Part shown: positions 36,693 through 45,198 of the stretch, piece by piece
How positions within the stretch are numbered: the first letter of the stretch is position 1
Layout of the letters: the number at the start of each line of letters is the position of its first letter
Assembly (NCBI GenBank): GCA_026400355.1
Contig: JAPLPE010000037.1
Coordinates: 1 to 64,000 of the forward strand
Direction of reading: 5' to 3'
Length of the DNA stretch: 64,000 nt
Origin: Rhodobacterales bacterium
GTDB lineage: Bacteria; Pseudomonadota; Alphaproteobacteria; Rhodobacterales; Rhodobacteraceae
Position numbers and translations under genes: made by a program
The notes under the pieces: generated by a model
The model's input: only the letters and a program-made list of their open reading frames with translations
Told to the model about the DNA's origin: nothing
Databases searched by the model: none

Positions 36693-37601
36693 TCAGCCTT
36701 TGACCGCGCCAGCAGCGATGCCGCGCACGAAGAGTTTGCCCGAGAGGAAATAGACGACCAGCGGCACCAGACCCGTCAGCAGGGTCGCGGCCATGTTGAC
36801 GTTGTATTCCTTGATACCCTGGACCGAGTTGACGATGTTGTTCAGCTGCACCGTCATCGGATAGTTCTCGGCCTTCGATATGAATACGACACCGAACAGG
36901 AAGTCGTTCCAGATGCCGGTCACCTGCAAGATGATGGCCACCACAAAGATGGGAAGCGCCATCGGCAGCATGATCCGGAAATAGATGCCCCAGAACCCTG
37001 CACCATCCACACGGGCCGCCTTGAACAATTCTTCGGGCACCGAAGAAAAGTAGTTGCGAAACAGCAGCGTGAGGATCGGCATACCAAAGATCGTGTGCAC
37101 AATGACAAGGCCCGTCAGGCTGCCATAGACGCCCAGTTCCCGCAGCATGATCACCATGGGATAAAGCATGATCTGATAGGGGATGAAGGCCCCGATCATC
37201 AGGATCACAAAGAAGACTTCCGATCCTTTGAACTTCCAGTTGATCAGCGCATAGCCATTGATCGATGCAATCACGATGGACAGGATGACAGACGGCACGA
37301 GAATCTGGACCGAGTTCCAGAAACCCGGCGACAGTCCCTTGCAGACCAGACCCGTGCAGTGCTGCGACCAGGCCTGAATCCACGGTTGGAACGTGATCTC
37401 GACCGGCGGCGCAAAGACGTTGCCTATCCGGATTTCCGGCATCGTCTTGAGCGATGTCATGATCATCACCCACAAGGGCACCAGATAATAAAGCGATACG
37501 AGAATCAGGATGCCATAAAGAAGGATGTTCGTGCCCGAAAAAATCCGCTTTGGCTTGGGTCCGCGGGGACCGCGGGATGTGCTTGCAGCGGTATCAGCCA
37601 C
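36693..37601 (-). CDS. ABC sugar transporter permease (MalG type)
   Basis: The 302-residue protein has six predicted membrane segments and the EAA loop 'EELFKAARVDGAGFWGIYFR' that contacts the ATPase. I place the start at GTG 37601 because GGAGGGA sits 7 bases upstream; a TTG at 37622 lies inside the same region and would remove this spacing. It overlaps the upstream permease gene by 8 bp and is followed by the ATPase after 6 bp. Confidence 0.93.
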   Translation of the reverse strand: MADTAASTSRGPRGPKPKRIFSGTNILLYGILILVSLYYLVPLWVMIMTSLKTMPEIRIGNVFAPPVEITFQPWIQAWSQHCTGLVCKGLSPGFWNSVQILVPSVILSIVIASINGYALINWKFKGSEVFFVILMIGAFIPYQIMLYPMVIMLRELGVYGSLTGLVIVHTIFGMPILTLLFRNYFSSVPEELFKAARVDGAGFWGIYFRIMLPMALPIFVVAIILQVTGIWNDFLFGVVFISKAENYPMTVQLNNIVNSVQGIKEYNVNMAATLLTGLVPLVVYFLSGKLFVRGIAAGAVKG

Positions 37602-38535
37602 GCTTCTTCCCTCCGAATTCAAGATAGGCCCAGGGGATCAAGATGATTGCCACAGTCACCAGCATCATCGTCGAGGCCGCAAAACCCTGACCCAGGTTCT
37701 GGCCGCCAAACATATAGTCATAGACGTACATGGCTGGCATTTGTGACGCGAGACCAGGCCCGCCCGAGGTTTGGGCGACGACAAGGTCATAGACTTTGAT
37801 GATCCCCGCTGCGATCAGTACAAGCGACGTGATAAAGACCGGCCGCATCATCGGAATGATGATCCTCAGATAGGTCTTGAGCGTCCCGATCCCGTCGACC
37901 TTGGCCGCCTTCCAGATATCATCGTCAATCCCGCGCAGACCGGCGAGCATGATGCACATGATCAGACCCGTCCCCTGCCAGATGCCGGCGATCAGGATGC
38001 CGTAAAGCACGATGTCGGGGTTGTTCAGCGGGTCGAACTGGAACGAGGTCCAGCCAAGGCTTTGCACGATGTGCTGAATGCCGAACTGCGGGTTCAGGAT
38101 CCACTGCCAGACAAGACCAGTGACGATGAAGGACAGGGCGAAAGGGTACAGAATGATTGTCCGGAACACATCCTCGCCCCGGATTTTGCGGTCCAGTAGC
38201 GCGGCTAGCGTGAATCCAACGACCAATGTCAGGATCAATGAAAAAAAGCCGAATATGGCAAGGTTCTCGATCGACTGAAGCCAGCGGCGGTCGGCCCAAA
38301 GCCGGGTGTACTGTTCAAACCCGACAAAATTCAGTTTGGGCAAGAGTTTAGAACTGGTGAACGAATAGACAATTGTCCAGATCGTGAAGCCCACAAAGAC
38401 CCCGACCGAGACAAATACCAGCGGTATCATCGCGATCTTGGCCGTCAGGTTCCTGAAAAGTTTGTTTGGCTTTCTGGCCCGCGCAGCGCTCCGCTCAGCC
38501 GAGACGGGTGCGGCGGACTGATCCACAACTGCCAT
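37594..38535 (-). CDS. ABC sugar transporter permease (MalF type)
   Basis: The 313-residue permease has about six membrane segments and the EAA loop 'DDIWKAAKVDGIGTLKTYLR'. The start at ATG 38535 ('MAVVDQSAAPVSAE') follows a G-rich ribosome-binding site; a longer frame to 38655 would run through the upstream terminator hairpin and is rejected. Inner membrane; forms the translocation pore with the MalG-type partner. Confidence 0.94.
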   Translation of the reverse strand: MAVVDQSAAPVSAERSAARARKPNKLFRNLTAKIAMIPLVFVSVGVFVGFTIWTIVYSFTSSKLLPKLNFVGFEQYTRLWADRRWLQSIENLAIFGFFSLILTLVVGFTLAALLDRKIRGEDVFRTIILYPFALSFIVTGLVWQWILNPQFGIQHIVQSLGWTSFQFDPLNNPDIVLYGILIAGIWQGTGLIMCIMLAGLRGIDDDIWKAAKVDGIGTLKTYLRIIIPMMRPVFITSLVLIAAGIIKVYDLVVAQTSGGPGLASQMPAMYVYDYMFGGQNLGQGFAASTMMLVTVAIILIPWAYLEFGGKKRG

Positions 38536-38626
38536 CGTGGTTCCCCCCCCATTAAGCAATTCGTTGGTCTTGGTCCGCGAATGATGCCGCAGACGGGGCG
38601 TCAAGGATACTGTCTTGATCGAAAAA

Positions 38627-38652
38627 GGCCCGGTCATTCTAATGACCGGGCC
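38627..38652 (-). terminator. Intra-operon terminator or processing hairpin
   Basis: GGCCCGGTCATT and AATGACCGGGCC form a perfect 12-bp stem with a 2-base loop, followed on the minus strand by TTTTTC. It lies between the binding-protein gene and the permease genes, where partial termination raises the yield of binding protein over membrane components. Confidence 0.85.
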
Positions 38653-38669
38653 CAAAGGATTAGTTCAGA

Positions 38670-39911
38670 TCAGTCTGCAGCTGCGATGATCGCGGCATAA
38701 CGGGCCTGAGCGTCGCCTGCCGTGATCGCCGGGTCGTTCCAGAATTCAACCATCAGGTCGTTGATCTGGGTCGCCGTGTCGGGCGAAAGAAGCTGGGTGC
38801 CCGAGGGAAGGATCGCGCCGGAGTCGAGGATGGCAAGGCCCTGCTTCATGCAGTCGTTGGCCGCGTTCAGGTCAACGTCAGCACGGATGGGCAGCGAGCC
38901 CTTCTTGAGGTTGAACGCAACCTGCACTTCCGGCGAGACCAGCAGCGCGGCAAGGCGCAACTGTGCAGCGGTGATTTCAGGATCGCTGTTCACCGGGAAG
39001 TAGAATGCGTCACCACCGGTATCCAGAATCTTGTTCACACCAAGGCCGGGAAGGCAGGTGTAGTCGACGCCAGCGGTCTGACCGGCAACGGCGAATTCAC
39101 CCTGAGCCCAGTCACCCATGATCTGGCCGCCGGCGGCGCCTGTGATCACAAGGTTGGTGGCCTGGTTCCAGTCCTGCACGTTCGAATTGGCGGCCATTGC
39201 ACGGGCGTTGGCAGCGGCTTCGAACACTTTGGCATATTCCGGACCGGCAGCGACGGCTTCGTCCTTGTCGCGGTTCACGGCTAGGTAGGCATCCTGACCG
39301 GCAATGGCCACAGCCATCACGCCGAAAGCACCGGACGACTGCCAGGACTGCTGACCCATGGCGAGGGGGATCTTGCCAGCGGCTTCAAGTGCCGGAGCAG
39401 CAGCCACGAACTCGTCCCAGTTGGTCGGAACGGGAACGCCGGCATCAGCGAACGCCTTGTTGGACAGCCACATCCACTGCCACGAGTGGATGTTCACCGG
39501 GGCGCAATAGACCTTGCCGTCCACGGTGCAGGCATCCAGCAGCGAAATCGGGCGGATGATTTCGCGCCAGTTGCCGGCTTCAGCAACCGACGTCAGATCC
39601 TGAAGCACACCGGCTTCGATCAGCTCTTCAGCCTGACGGCCATGGTTGAACTGGAACGCACCCATCGGGTCGCCGCCAAGGATACGGCTGACCATGATCG
39701 GGCGGGCCACGTCGCCGCCGCCAGCGATGGCACCGTCAACCCAGGTGTCGCCCGAAGCGTCAAATGCCTTGGCAAGCTCGGCCACAGCGGCAGCTTCGCC
39801 GCCGGAGGTCCACCAGTGGGTGACCTCAAGTTCGACCGCATTGGCGGCCGTCGAAACGGCGCCGGCGCTGATAAGCGCAGTCGCGGCGAGCAGTTTGGTG
39901 GTGAGTTTCAC
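38670..39911 (-). CDS. ABC sugar transporter substrate-binding protein
   Basis: The 413-residue periplasmic protein has a signal peptide ('MKLTTKLLAATALISAGAVS', cleavage near residue 25) and an extracellular solute-binding family 1 fold ('LEVTHWWTSGGEAAAVAELA', 'IMGDWAQGEFAVAGQT'). The start is GTG 39911, preceded by GGAGGAG. It is the first gene of the minus-strand operon, and the tandem operators lie 20-53 bp upstream. Confidence 0.95.
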   Translation of the reverse strand: MKLTTKLLAATALISAGAVSTAANAVELEVTHWWTSGGEAAAVAELAKAFDASGDTWVDGAIAGGGDVARPIMVSRILGGDPMGAFQFNHGRQAEELIEAGVLQDLTSVAEAGNWREIIRPISLLDACTVDGKVYCAPVNIHSWQWMWLSNKAFADAGVPVPTNWDEFVAAAPALEAAGKIPLAMGQQSWQSSGAFGVMAVAIAGQDAYLAVNRDKDEAVAAGPEYAKVFEAAANARAMAANSNVQDWNQATNLVITGAAGGQIMGDWAQGEFAVAGQTAGVDYTCLPGLGVNKILDTGGDAFYFPVNSDPEITAAQLRLAALLVSPEVQVAFNLKKGSLPIRADVDLNAANDCMKQGLAILDSGAILPSGTQLLSPDTATQINDLMVEFWNDPAITAGDAQARYAAIIAAAD

Positions 39912-39930
39912 GATTTTCTCCTCCCTGGTT

Positions 39931-39964
39931 CTAAATCGTTGTAGATTTTTCTATATCGATTTAG
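39931..39964. promoter_or_regulatory. Tandem LacI-type operators
   Basis: Two imperfect 14-bp palindromes with a central CG, CTAAATCGTTGTAG (39931-39944) and CTATATCGATTTAG (39951-39964), are centred 20 bp apart, two helical turns. Their outer halves CTAAATCG and CGATTTAG are exact reverse complements. They lie upstream of the binding-protein gene and 162 bp before the LacI-family gene, in an AT-rich stretch. Confidence 0.7.
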
Positions 39965-40125
39965 TTTAGCAGGGCAAGTAATTTTCCGACCCCGCCTTCA
40001 CAGCCCGCGCAACAATCCATCAGGACGATGCCGACGCTGTGCGAAATGGGTCAGAAAACAAACCTTGCGTCAAGCCTTGGGGAGCGGGCGGGGGCGCAAC
40101 AAAAACAAAGGTGTCGGGAGGGAAA

Positions 40126-41178
40126 GTGGCACTTGAGTCTAAGGCGGAGGAGACCGCCGAACCCTTGCCAGAAGGGCCGACAAGCACAAGAGCGAAGCCT
40201 ACGCTCAAGACCATTTCGCTGCTCAGCGGACTGGCCGTGCCCACGGTTTCGCGGGCGTTGAACGACGCACCCGACATCGGAGCCGAGACGAAAAAGATCG
40301 TCCGGCGAATCGCTGACGAGATTGGCTACGTCCCGAATCGTGCCGGGGTACGCCTTCGGACGGGCCGAACGAACGTCATCTCGCTCGTCCTTTCGACCGA
40401 ACATGACGTGATGAACCACACGGCCCGTCTCATCAACTCGATCGCCGGCGCTTTGCAGGGTACACCCTTCCACCTCATCGTCACGCCTTACTTCCCGACC
40501 GACGACATCATGAAGCCGATCCGCTATATCGTCGAAACCGGGTCCGCCGATGCTGTGATCTTCAACCAGACCCAGCCCGACGACCCCCGCGTCGCCTGGC
40601 TGATGGAACGTCATTTCCCCTTTGCCACCCACGGCCGCACCCGCTGGTCCGACAGGCACCCCTATTTCGACTTCGACAACGGTGCCTTCGGCGAAATCGG
40701 CCTCAACCGCCTTGTCCGCGCCGGTCGCCGCAACATCCTGTCGATTGCACCGCCGCTCGACCAGAATTATGGTCGCGATACGGTCCTGGGCGCACGCCGG
40801 GCCGCCTCTGCCCACAAAGTCCAACTTCGCATTGCCGAAGGAATCACCAGTGACAGCAGCAGCACTCGCGTCCGGTCCCGAATTGTGGAAATCCTGACTG
40901 CAGACCCGTCGATCGACGGAATCATATGCTCTTCGACTTCCGCAACAATGGCCGCCGTCGCGGGGCTCGAATCCTGCAACCTCCGACTTGGTCAGGATAT
41001 CGACATCTTTTCCAAAGAAGCGATCCCCTTCCTCAACCTTTTCCGCAAGGAAATCATGGCCATCAATGAAGATGTGAAGGAAGCCGGCGAATTTCTCGCA
41101 CGGGCGGCGATTCAGGCGATAAAAGAACCACATCTGCCGCCACTGCAGGGCCTTGAAGTGCCCCGCGATGATACCTGA
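40126..41178 (+). CDS. LacI-family transcriptional regulator of the sugar locus
   Basis: The 350-residue regulator has an N-terminal HTH ('LKTISLLSGLAVPTVSRALN') and hinge ('GYVPNRAGVRLRTGRTNVIS'), followed by a periplasmic-binding-like sugar domain. GTG 40126 is chosen after GGGAGGG, although the spacing is short; longer frames are unlikely. It is divergent from the binding-protein gene and is followed after 39 bp by two TIM-barrel genes. It probably represses both arms in the absence of the sugar. Confidence 0.92.
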   Translation: MALESKAEETAEPLPEGPTSTRAKPTLKTISLLSGLAVPTVSRALNDAPDIGAETKKIVRRIADEIGYVPNRAGVRLRTGRTNVISLVLSTEHDVMNHTARLINSIAGALQGTPFHLIVTPYFPTDDIMKPIRYIVETGSADAVIFNQTQPDDPRVAWLMERHFPFATHGRTRWSDRHPYFDFDNGAFGEIGLNRLVRAGRRNILSIAPPLDQNYGRDTVLGARRAASAHKVQLRIAEGITSDSSSTRVRSRIVEILTADPSIDGIICSSTSATMAAVAGLESCNLRLGQDIDIFSKEAIPFLNLFRKEIMAINEDVKEAGEFLARAAIQAIKEPHLPPLQGLEVPRDDT

Positions 41179-41217
41179 GGCCAAGGCCCCCAAGTCCACC
41201 AAACGGAAAGACCGAAC

Positions 41218-42273
41218 ATGACCAGTCAGATCAAGGGCCCCGCCCTTTTCCTTGCGCAGTTCGCGGGCGATGCCGCCCCGTTCAACTCGCTTTCCTCGAT
41301 CACCAAATGGGCCGCCGATCTGGGCTATAAGGGCGTGCAGATTCCCACCTGGGATGCCCGACTGATTGACCTTGCCAAAGCCGCCGAAAGCCAGACCTAT
41401 GCAGATGAAATCAAGGAGATCTGCGCCGAAAGCGGGGTCGAGATCACCGAGCTTTCGACACACCTTCAGGGCCAGCTTGTCGCCGTGAACCCCGCCTATG
41501 ACACGGCCTTCGACGCCTTTGCGCCCAAGGCCGTTCACGGCAACCCCAAGGCCCGCACCGAATGGGCCATCGACCAGATGAAAAAGGCCGCCATGGCCTC
41601 GGAACGTCTTGGCCTCGGGACGTCGGTCAGCTTCACTGGCTCGCTTGCCTTCCCGTTCCTTTACCCCTGGCCCCAGCGTCCGCAGGGTCTGATCGAAGAA
41701 GCCTTTGCCGAACTCGGCCGTCGCTGGACTCCGATCCTTGATTTCTATGCCGACCGGGGCGTCACCATCGGCTATGAAATCCACCCCGGCGAAGACGTCT
41801 TCGACGGCGCGACCTATGAGATGTTCGTGGATGCCTGCGGTGGCCATGTCGCCGCGATGATCAACTACGACCCCAGCCACTTTGTCCTGCAACAGCTCGA
41901 CTATCTGGCCTTCATCGACATCTACCACGACCGTATCAACGCCTTCCATGTCAAGGACGCCGAATTCAACCCCGACGGGCGTCAGGGCGTCTATTCCGGC
42001 TACCAGCCATGGGTGAACCGCGCGGGCCGCTTCCGTTCCCTCGGCGACGGTCAGGTCGATTTCTCGGGCATCTTCTCCAAGCTGACCCAATACGGCTACG
42101 ACAGCTGGGCCGTGCTTGAATGGGAATGTTGCATCAAGTCGCCCGAACAGGGCGCCGCTGAAGGCGCCCCCTTCATCGAGGCGCACCTGATCGAAGTCAC
42201 CCAAAAGGCCTTCGACGATTTCGCCGGGGCCGAACGCGACATGGGCGCCATCAAGAAGATGCTCGGTCTCTGA
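41218..42273 (+). CDS. Sugar isomerase/epimerase-like TIM barrel 1 (plus arm)
   Basis: The 351-residue barrel is larger than its relatives. Probable metal-binding residues lie in 'GYEIHPGEDVFDG', 'NYDPSHFVLQQLDY', 'AFHVKDAEFNPDGRQ' and 'AVLEWECCIKSPEQG'. Proteins of this size in sugar clusters are often annotated as isomerase or hydroxypyruvate-isomerase-like without evidence; related barrels perform elimination or hydration of 3-keto sugars. It follows the regulator gene and precedes barrel 2 by 25 bp. Confidence 0.85.
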   Translation: MTSQIKGPALFLAQFAGDAAPFNSLSSITKWAADLGYKGVQIPTWDARLIDLAKAAESQTYADEIKEICAESGVEITELSTHLQGQLVAVNPAYDTAFDAFAPKAVHGNPKARTEWAIDQMKKAAMASERLGLGTSVSFTGSLAFPFLYPWPQRPQGLIEEAFAELGRRWTPILDFYADRGVTIGYEIHPGEDVFDGATYEMFVDACGGHVAAMINYDPSHFVLQQLDYLAFIDIYHDRINAFHVKDAEFNPDGRQGVYSGYQPWVNRAGRFRSLGDGQVDFSGIFSKLTQYGYDSWAVLEWECCIKSPEQGAAEGAPFIEAHLIEVTQKAFDDFAGAERDMGAIKKMLGL

Positions 42274-42298
42274 ACACATCAAGGACGAGGTCAACACC

Positions 42299-43141
42299 AT
42301 GAAGATCGGTTTCAACCTTCTCCTCTGGGACTCCCATGTGACCGAGGACCATGTTCCCATCCTCAAGGAACTCAAGGCCACAGGTTATGACGGGGTCGAA
42401 GTGCCGGTCTTTCAGGGCGACCCTGCCCACTACACCCGCCTGGGAACAATTCTCGCGGATCTGGGCCTCGGGTGCACCGCCGTCGGCGTCGTCCCGGATG
42501 AAGCCCGCAATCCGATGAGCCTTGATACCGCCCACCGGGCTGCCGGCGTTGACCACCTCAAATGGCTGGTGGATTGCGCCAACGAACTCGGGGCCGAGGT
42601 GCTCTGCGGCCCCTTCACCCAGCCACTGGGCATCTTTACCGGTCAAGGTCCCACGCACGAGGAAAGGGAGGCTCTGGCCGAAAGCCACCGGGTCATGGCC
42701 GACTATGCCACTGATCTTGTCCTTGCCGTCGAACCCCTGAACCGTTTCGAATGCTACGCCCTCAACACCGCCACTCAGGCCGCCCGCCTTGTCGATGCAG
42801 TCGGCAATTCGAACTACGGTTTTCTCTACGACACCTTCCACGCCAATATCGAAGAACGCGATCCAGTCGGTATCATCGGAAAGACGGCTGCCGCGATCAC
42901 CCATGTCCACATATCCGAAAACGACCGTGGAACCCCCGGCAAGGGCCACGCCGATATCCGTGGCGCGCTTCGCATGCTCAAGGCAGTCCATTACGACGGC
43001 TGGCTCACGGTCGAGGCTTTTGGCCAATCGCTCCCCGCTCTGGCCGCCGCCACACGCGTCTGGCGCCCCTTGTTCGGGACCGAGTCCGAAGTTTACGAAG
43101 AAGGCATCAAACTGATCCGGGACGGATGGGCCCGGGGCTGA
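42299..43141 (+). CDS. Sugar isomerase/epimerase-like TIM barrel 2 (plus arm)
   Basis: The 280-residue barrel carries the metal ligands of the ketose 3-epimerase group: Glu in 'AVEPLNRFECYALNT', Asp/His in 'FLYDTFHANIEE', His in 'HVHISENDRGTPGKGHADI' and Glu in 'LTVEAFGQSL'. A D-psicose/tagatose 3-epimerase-like reaction or a related step is possible. It sits 18 bp before the second Gfo/Idh/MocA gene, in the same transcript. Confidence 0.88.
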   Translation: MKIGFNLLLWDSHVTEDHVPILKELKATGYDGVEVPVFQGDPAHYTRLGTILADLGLGCTAVGVVPDEARNPMSLDTAHRAAGVDHLKWLVDCANELGAEVLCGPFTQPLGIFTGQGPTHEEREALAESHRVMADYATDLVLAVEPLNRFECYALNTATQAARLVDAVGNSNYGFLYDTFHANIEERDPVGIIGKTAAAITHVHISENDRGTPGKGHADIRGALRMLKAVHYDGWLTVEAFGQSLPALAAATRVWRPLFGTESEVYEEGIKLIRDGWARG

Positions 43142-43159
43142 ATCAACGAAAGGGATGAA

Positions 43160-44296
43160 ATGATGACAGGTGCAATTCGACGGGTCAGGCTTGGCATGGT
43201 CGGCGGCGGGCAGGGGGCCTTCATTGGCGCCGTCCACCGCATCGCAAGCCGGATCGACGACCGTTATGAACTTGTCGCAGGTGCATTGTCCTCAGACCCC
43301 GCCCGCGCTGCAGCCTCTGCCGCTGATCTGGGCATTAGTGCCGACCGCTCTTATGCGAGCTACGAAGAGATGGCCCGCGCCGAATCCGCCCGTGCCGACG
43401 GCATCGACGCCGTGGCCATCGTTACCCCCAACCACATGCACGCCAGCCCTGCCATCGCCTTCCTGCAGGCCGGGATCAACGTGATCTGCGACAAGCCCCT
43501 CGCTGCCACACAAGTGCAGGCGGACGCCATCGGCGCCGCCGTAAAGGCGGCCAAGGCCAAGTTCATCCTGACTCACAACTACACCGGCTACCCCCTCATC
43601 CGGCAGGCCCGCCAGATGATCGCCGAAGGCAAACTCGGCACGCTCCGCGTCATTCAGGCCGAGTATGCGCAGGACTGGCTGACCGAATCGATCGAAACAA
43701 CCGGCCAGAAACAGGCCGCCTGGCGCACCGACCCCGCCCGTTCGGGCGGCGGCGGCGCGATTGGTGACATCGGCACCCATGCTTTCAACCTCCTCACCTT
43801 CGTCACCGGCCTCCGGGCCGAGGCGCTGGCAGCCGACCTCCAGTCCTTCGGCGCAGGTCGTCAGGTCGACGACAACGCCCATATCATGCTCCGCTTCGGT
43901 GGAGGCGCACGCGGCATGGTCTGGGCCTCTCAGGTCGCCCCCGGCAATGAAAACGGCCTCCGCCTGCGCATCTATGGCGACAAAGGCGGCATCGAATGGG
44001 GTCAGGAAAACCCCAACGTGATGACTTACGCCCCCTTCGGCCAGCCCAAGCAGCTCTTGACGCGCGGCGGTGCCGGACTTGGCGGCGGTGGCTCCAACTG
44101 GACCCGCATCCCACCTGGCCACCCCGAAGGCTATCTCGAAGGCTTCGCCACCCTCTACACCGACGCCGCCGACCTGATCCTTGGCCGCGGTGACGGCGCC
44201 CTGCTGCCGGGTATCGAGGCCGGGATGGACGGGATGTGGTTCATCAACGCCTGCATAGCGTCAAGCAAAGCTGACGGTGCCTGGGTGAAAAGGTAG
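43160..44296 (+). CDS. Gfo/Idh/MocA-family sugar oxidoreductase (plus arm)
   Basis: The 378-residue NAD(P)-dependent enzyme has 'LGMVGGGQGAFIGAVHRIAS' at the N-terminus, the 'CDKPLAAT' signature and 'IGDIGTHAFNLLTFVTG', which supplies the catalytic His. It is one of two family members in the locus; the other, at 31283, has Tyr at this site, so they may act in opposite directions on a keto intermediate (inference). It is the last plus-arm gene. Confidence 0.92.
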   Translation: MMTGAIRRVRLGMVGGGQGAFIGAVHRIASRIDDRYELVAGALSSDPARAAASAADLGISADRSYASYEEMARAESARADGIDAVAIVTPNHMHASPAIAFLQAGINVICDKPLAATQVQADAIGAAVKAAKAKFILTHNYTGYPLIRQARQMIAEGKLGTLRVIQAEYAQDWLTESIETTGQKQAAWRTDPARSGGGGAIGDIGTHAFNLLTFVTGLRAEALAADLQSFGAGRQVDDNAHIMLRFGGGARGMVWASQVAPGNENGLRLRIYGDKGGIEWGQENPNVMTYAPFGQPKQLLTRGGAGLGGGGSNWTRIPPGHPEGYLEGFATLYTDAADLILGRGDGALLPGIEAGMDGMWFINACIASSKADGAWVKR

Positions 44297-45198
44297 GGGC
44301 TAGAGACGGCTCAGGAAGACATCGACAAGACCGCAGGACATGCAGGACATGCAGGACAACAGGGCCCCTGACAGCATTCTCCGATCCTTGATCTCAGCCA
44401 ACAAGGCCCTCCTGATCCTTGGCGTGCAGCGCAGGGGTACGACGCTCTTGGGCGAAGATATCTCGTCGCTTCGTGTTCGGGGGTATCCGAGTGAGAGCTT
44501 TCCTGTGGCCGAGTCCGTATCGGGCCCGAAAGAAGCTCAGTCTAGAAGACTTGCCGAACTTGGGACGGGCGAAGACGGCCAGTGATTTGGGCTGATCCTC
44601 ATGGTCAACTATCTGGCAAAGTTGGCAAGATGGATCTCACCTGAGGACAAGCGTGCCGATATCAAGACGTTTGAGGATATTGCCATCCATTTGTTCCGGG
44701 ACCGTTTCAAAAAACCGACCGTACCGATATTGCGGCGCGAACCCCTTTGGCATGTCGCCTGCTCCCATTGGCGGGTTTCAGACACAAATCAATACCATCG
44801 CGACCCGAAGGGAATCAGGACCGGCACAAGATCTACAAGTCACGCTGAAGACGATCCTGTCGTTCCCGATCCGGAAGCGAACATACTGATACTGGAACAG
44901 GTGATCAAGAAATACCAAAGGATCGACGATGTTCTGGCACGCAATGGCATCACGCCGATATGCTGCGGGACCGCACCAGATAGCCAAGACGACTCTTGTG
45001 TTCAAAACGACTGTCCCCAAGCTGAATTGCCTGAGCCCCGACGCGGTCACGTTGGACTTCACGTTCAGCCTGGACGGTGCCGGTATGAACCCCTTGTTCC
45101 TGCAGGAAATCAGCAACAGGATCCGCGCCAGACCACTTGTTCAACTCAACAATGCCTGGACAAGCCAATTCAGGAACATCGCGCGGACGAGCATCCCG
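44297..45198. other. Gene-poor region with decayed sequence
   Basis: Apart from the sulfotransferase remnant at 44340-44990, no intact gene is seen. A short tandem repeat of CAGGACATG (about 2.7 copies) lies at 44333-44356. A frame at 44929-45219 looks composed of remnants and matches nothing that I recognise. Confidence 0.5.
44340..44990 (+). pseudogene. Stf0-like sulfotransferase pseudogene with in-frame TGA
   Basis: The first part reads 'LLILGVQRRGTTLLGEDISS' then 'RVRGYPSESFP', which fits the PAPS-binding start of Stf0-type sulfotransferases. After about 20 residues of unclear sequence comes a TGA (44583-44585), and the same frame resumes at once with 'FGLILMVNYLAKLARWISPE', then 'PTVPILRREPLWHVACSHWR' and 'DTNQYHRDPKG', as in the family core. 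Some 50 expected residues are missing, and the C-terminal third is unclear. An internal deletion and a nonsense codon make a functional product unlikely. Confidence 0.6.

Noticed and set aside
35586-37646. Long plus-strand open frame of 686 codons opposite the ATPase and permease genes
   Set aside because: The minus-strand genes have Walker and EAA motifs; the opposing frame is rich in His, Arg and Asp, as expected from the reverse complement of membrane-protein codons.
40051-42381. Long minus-strand open frame of 776 codons opposite lacI and the first TIM barrel
   Set aside because: It is a GC-driven mirror of two clear plus-strand genes with regulator and barrel motifs, and its own translation is low-complexity with no domain.
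42251-43237. Minus-strand frame opposite TIM barrel 2
   Set aside because: The plus-strand gene shows all four metal-binding motifs; the opposite frame shows none.
44333-44356. Tandem CAGGACATG repeat as the start of a repeat array or CRISPR
   Set aside because: Fewer than three units without spacers; it is a local slippage repeat. No CRISPR-like array occurs in the window.
44583-44585. In-frame TGA as selenocysteine in the sulfotransferase relic, since selD is nearby
   Set aside because: Stf0 enzymes have no known Sec residue, about 50 residues are missing nearby, the C-terminus is lost, and no SECIS-like hairpin was recognised after the TGA. Selenium genes here are explained by mnmH.
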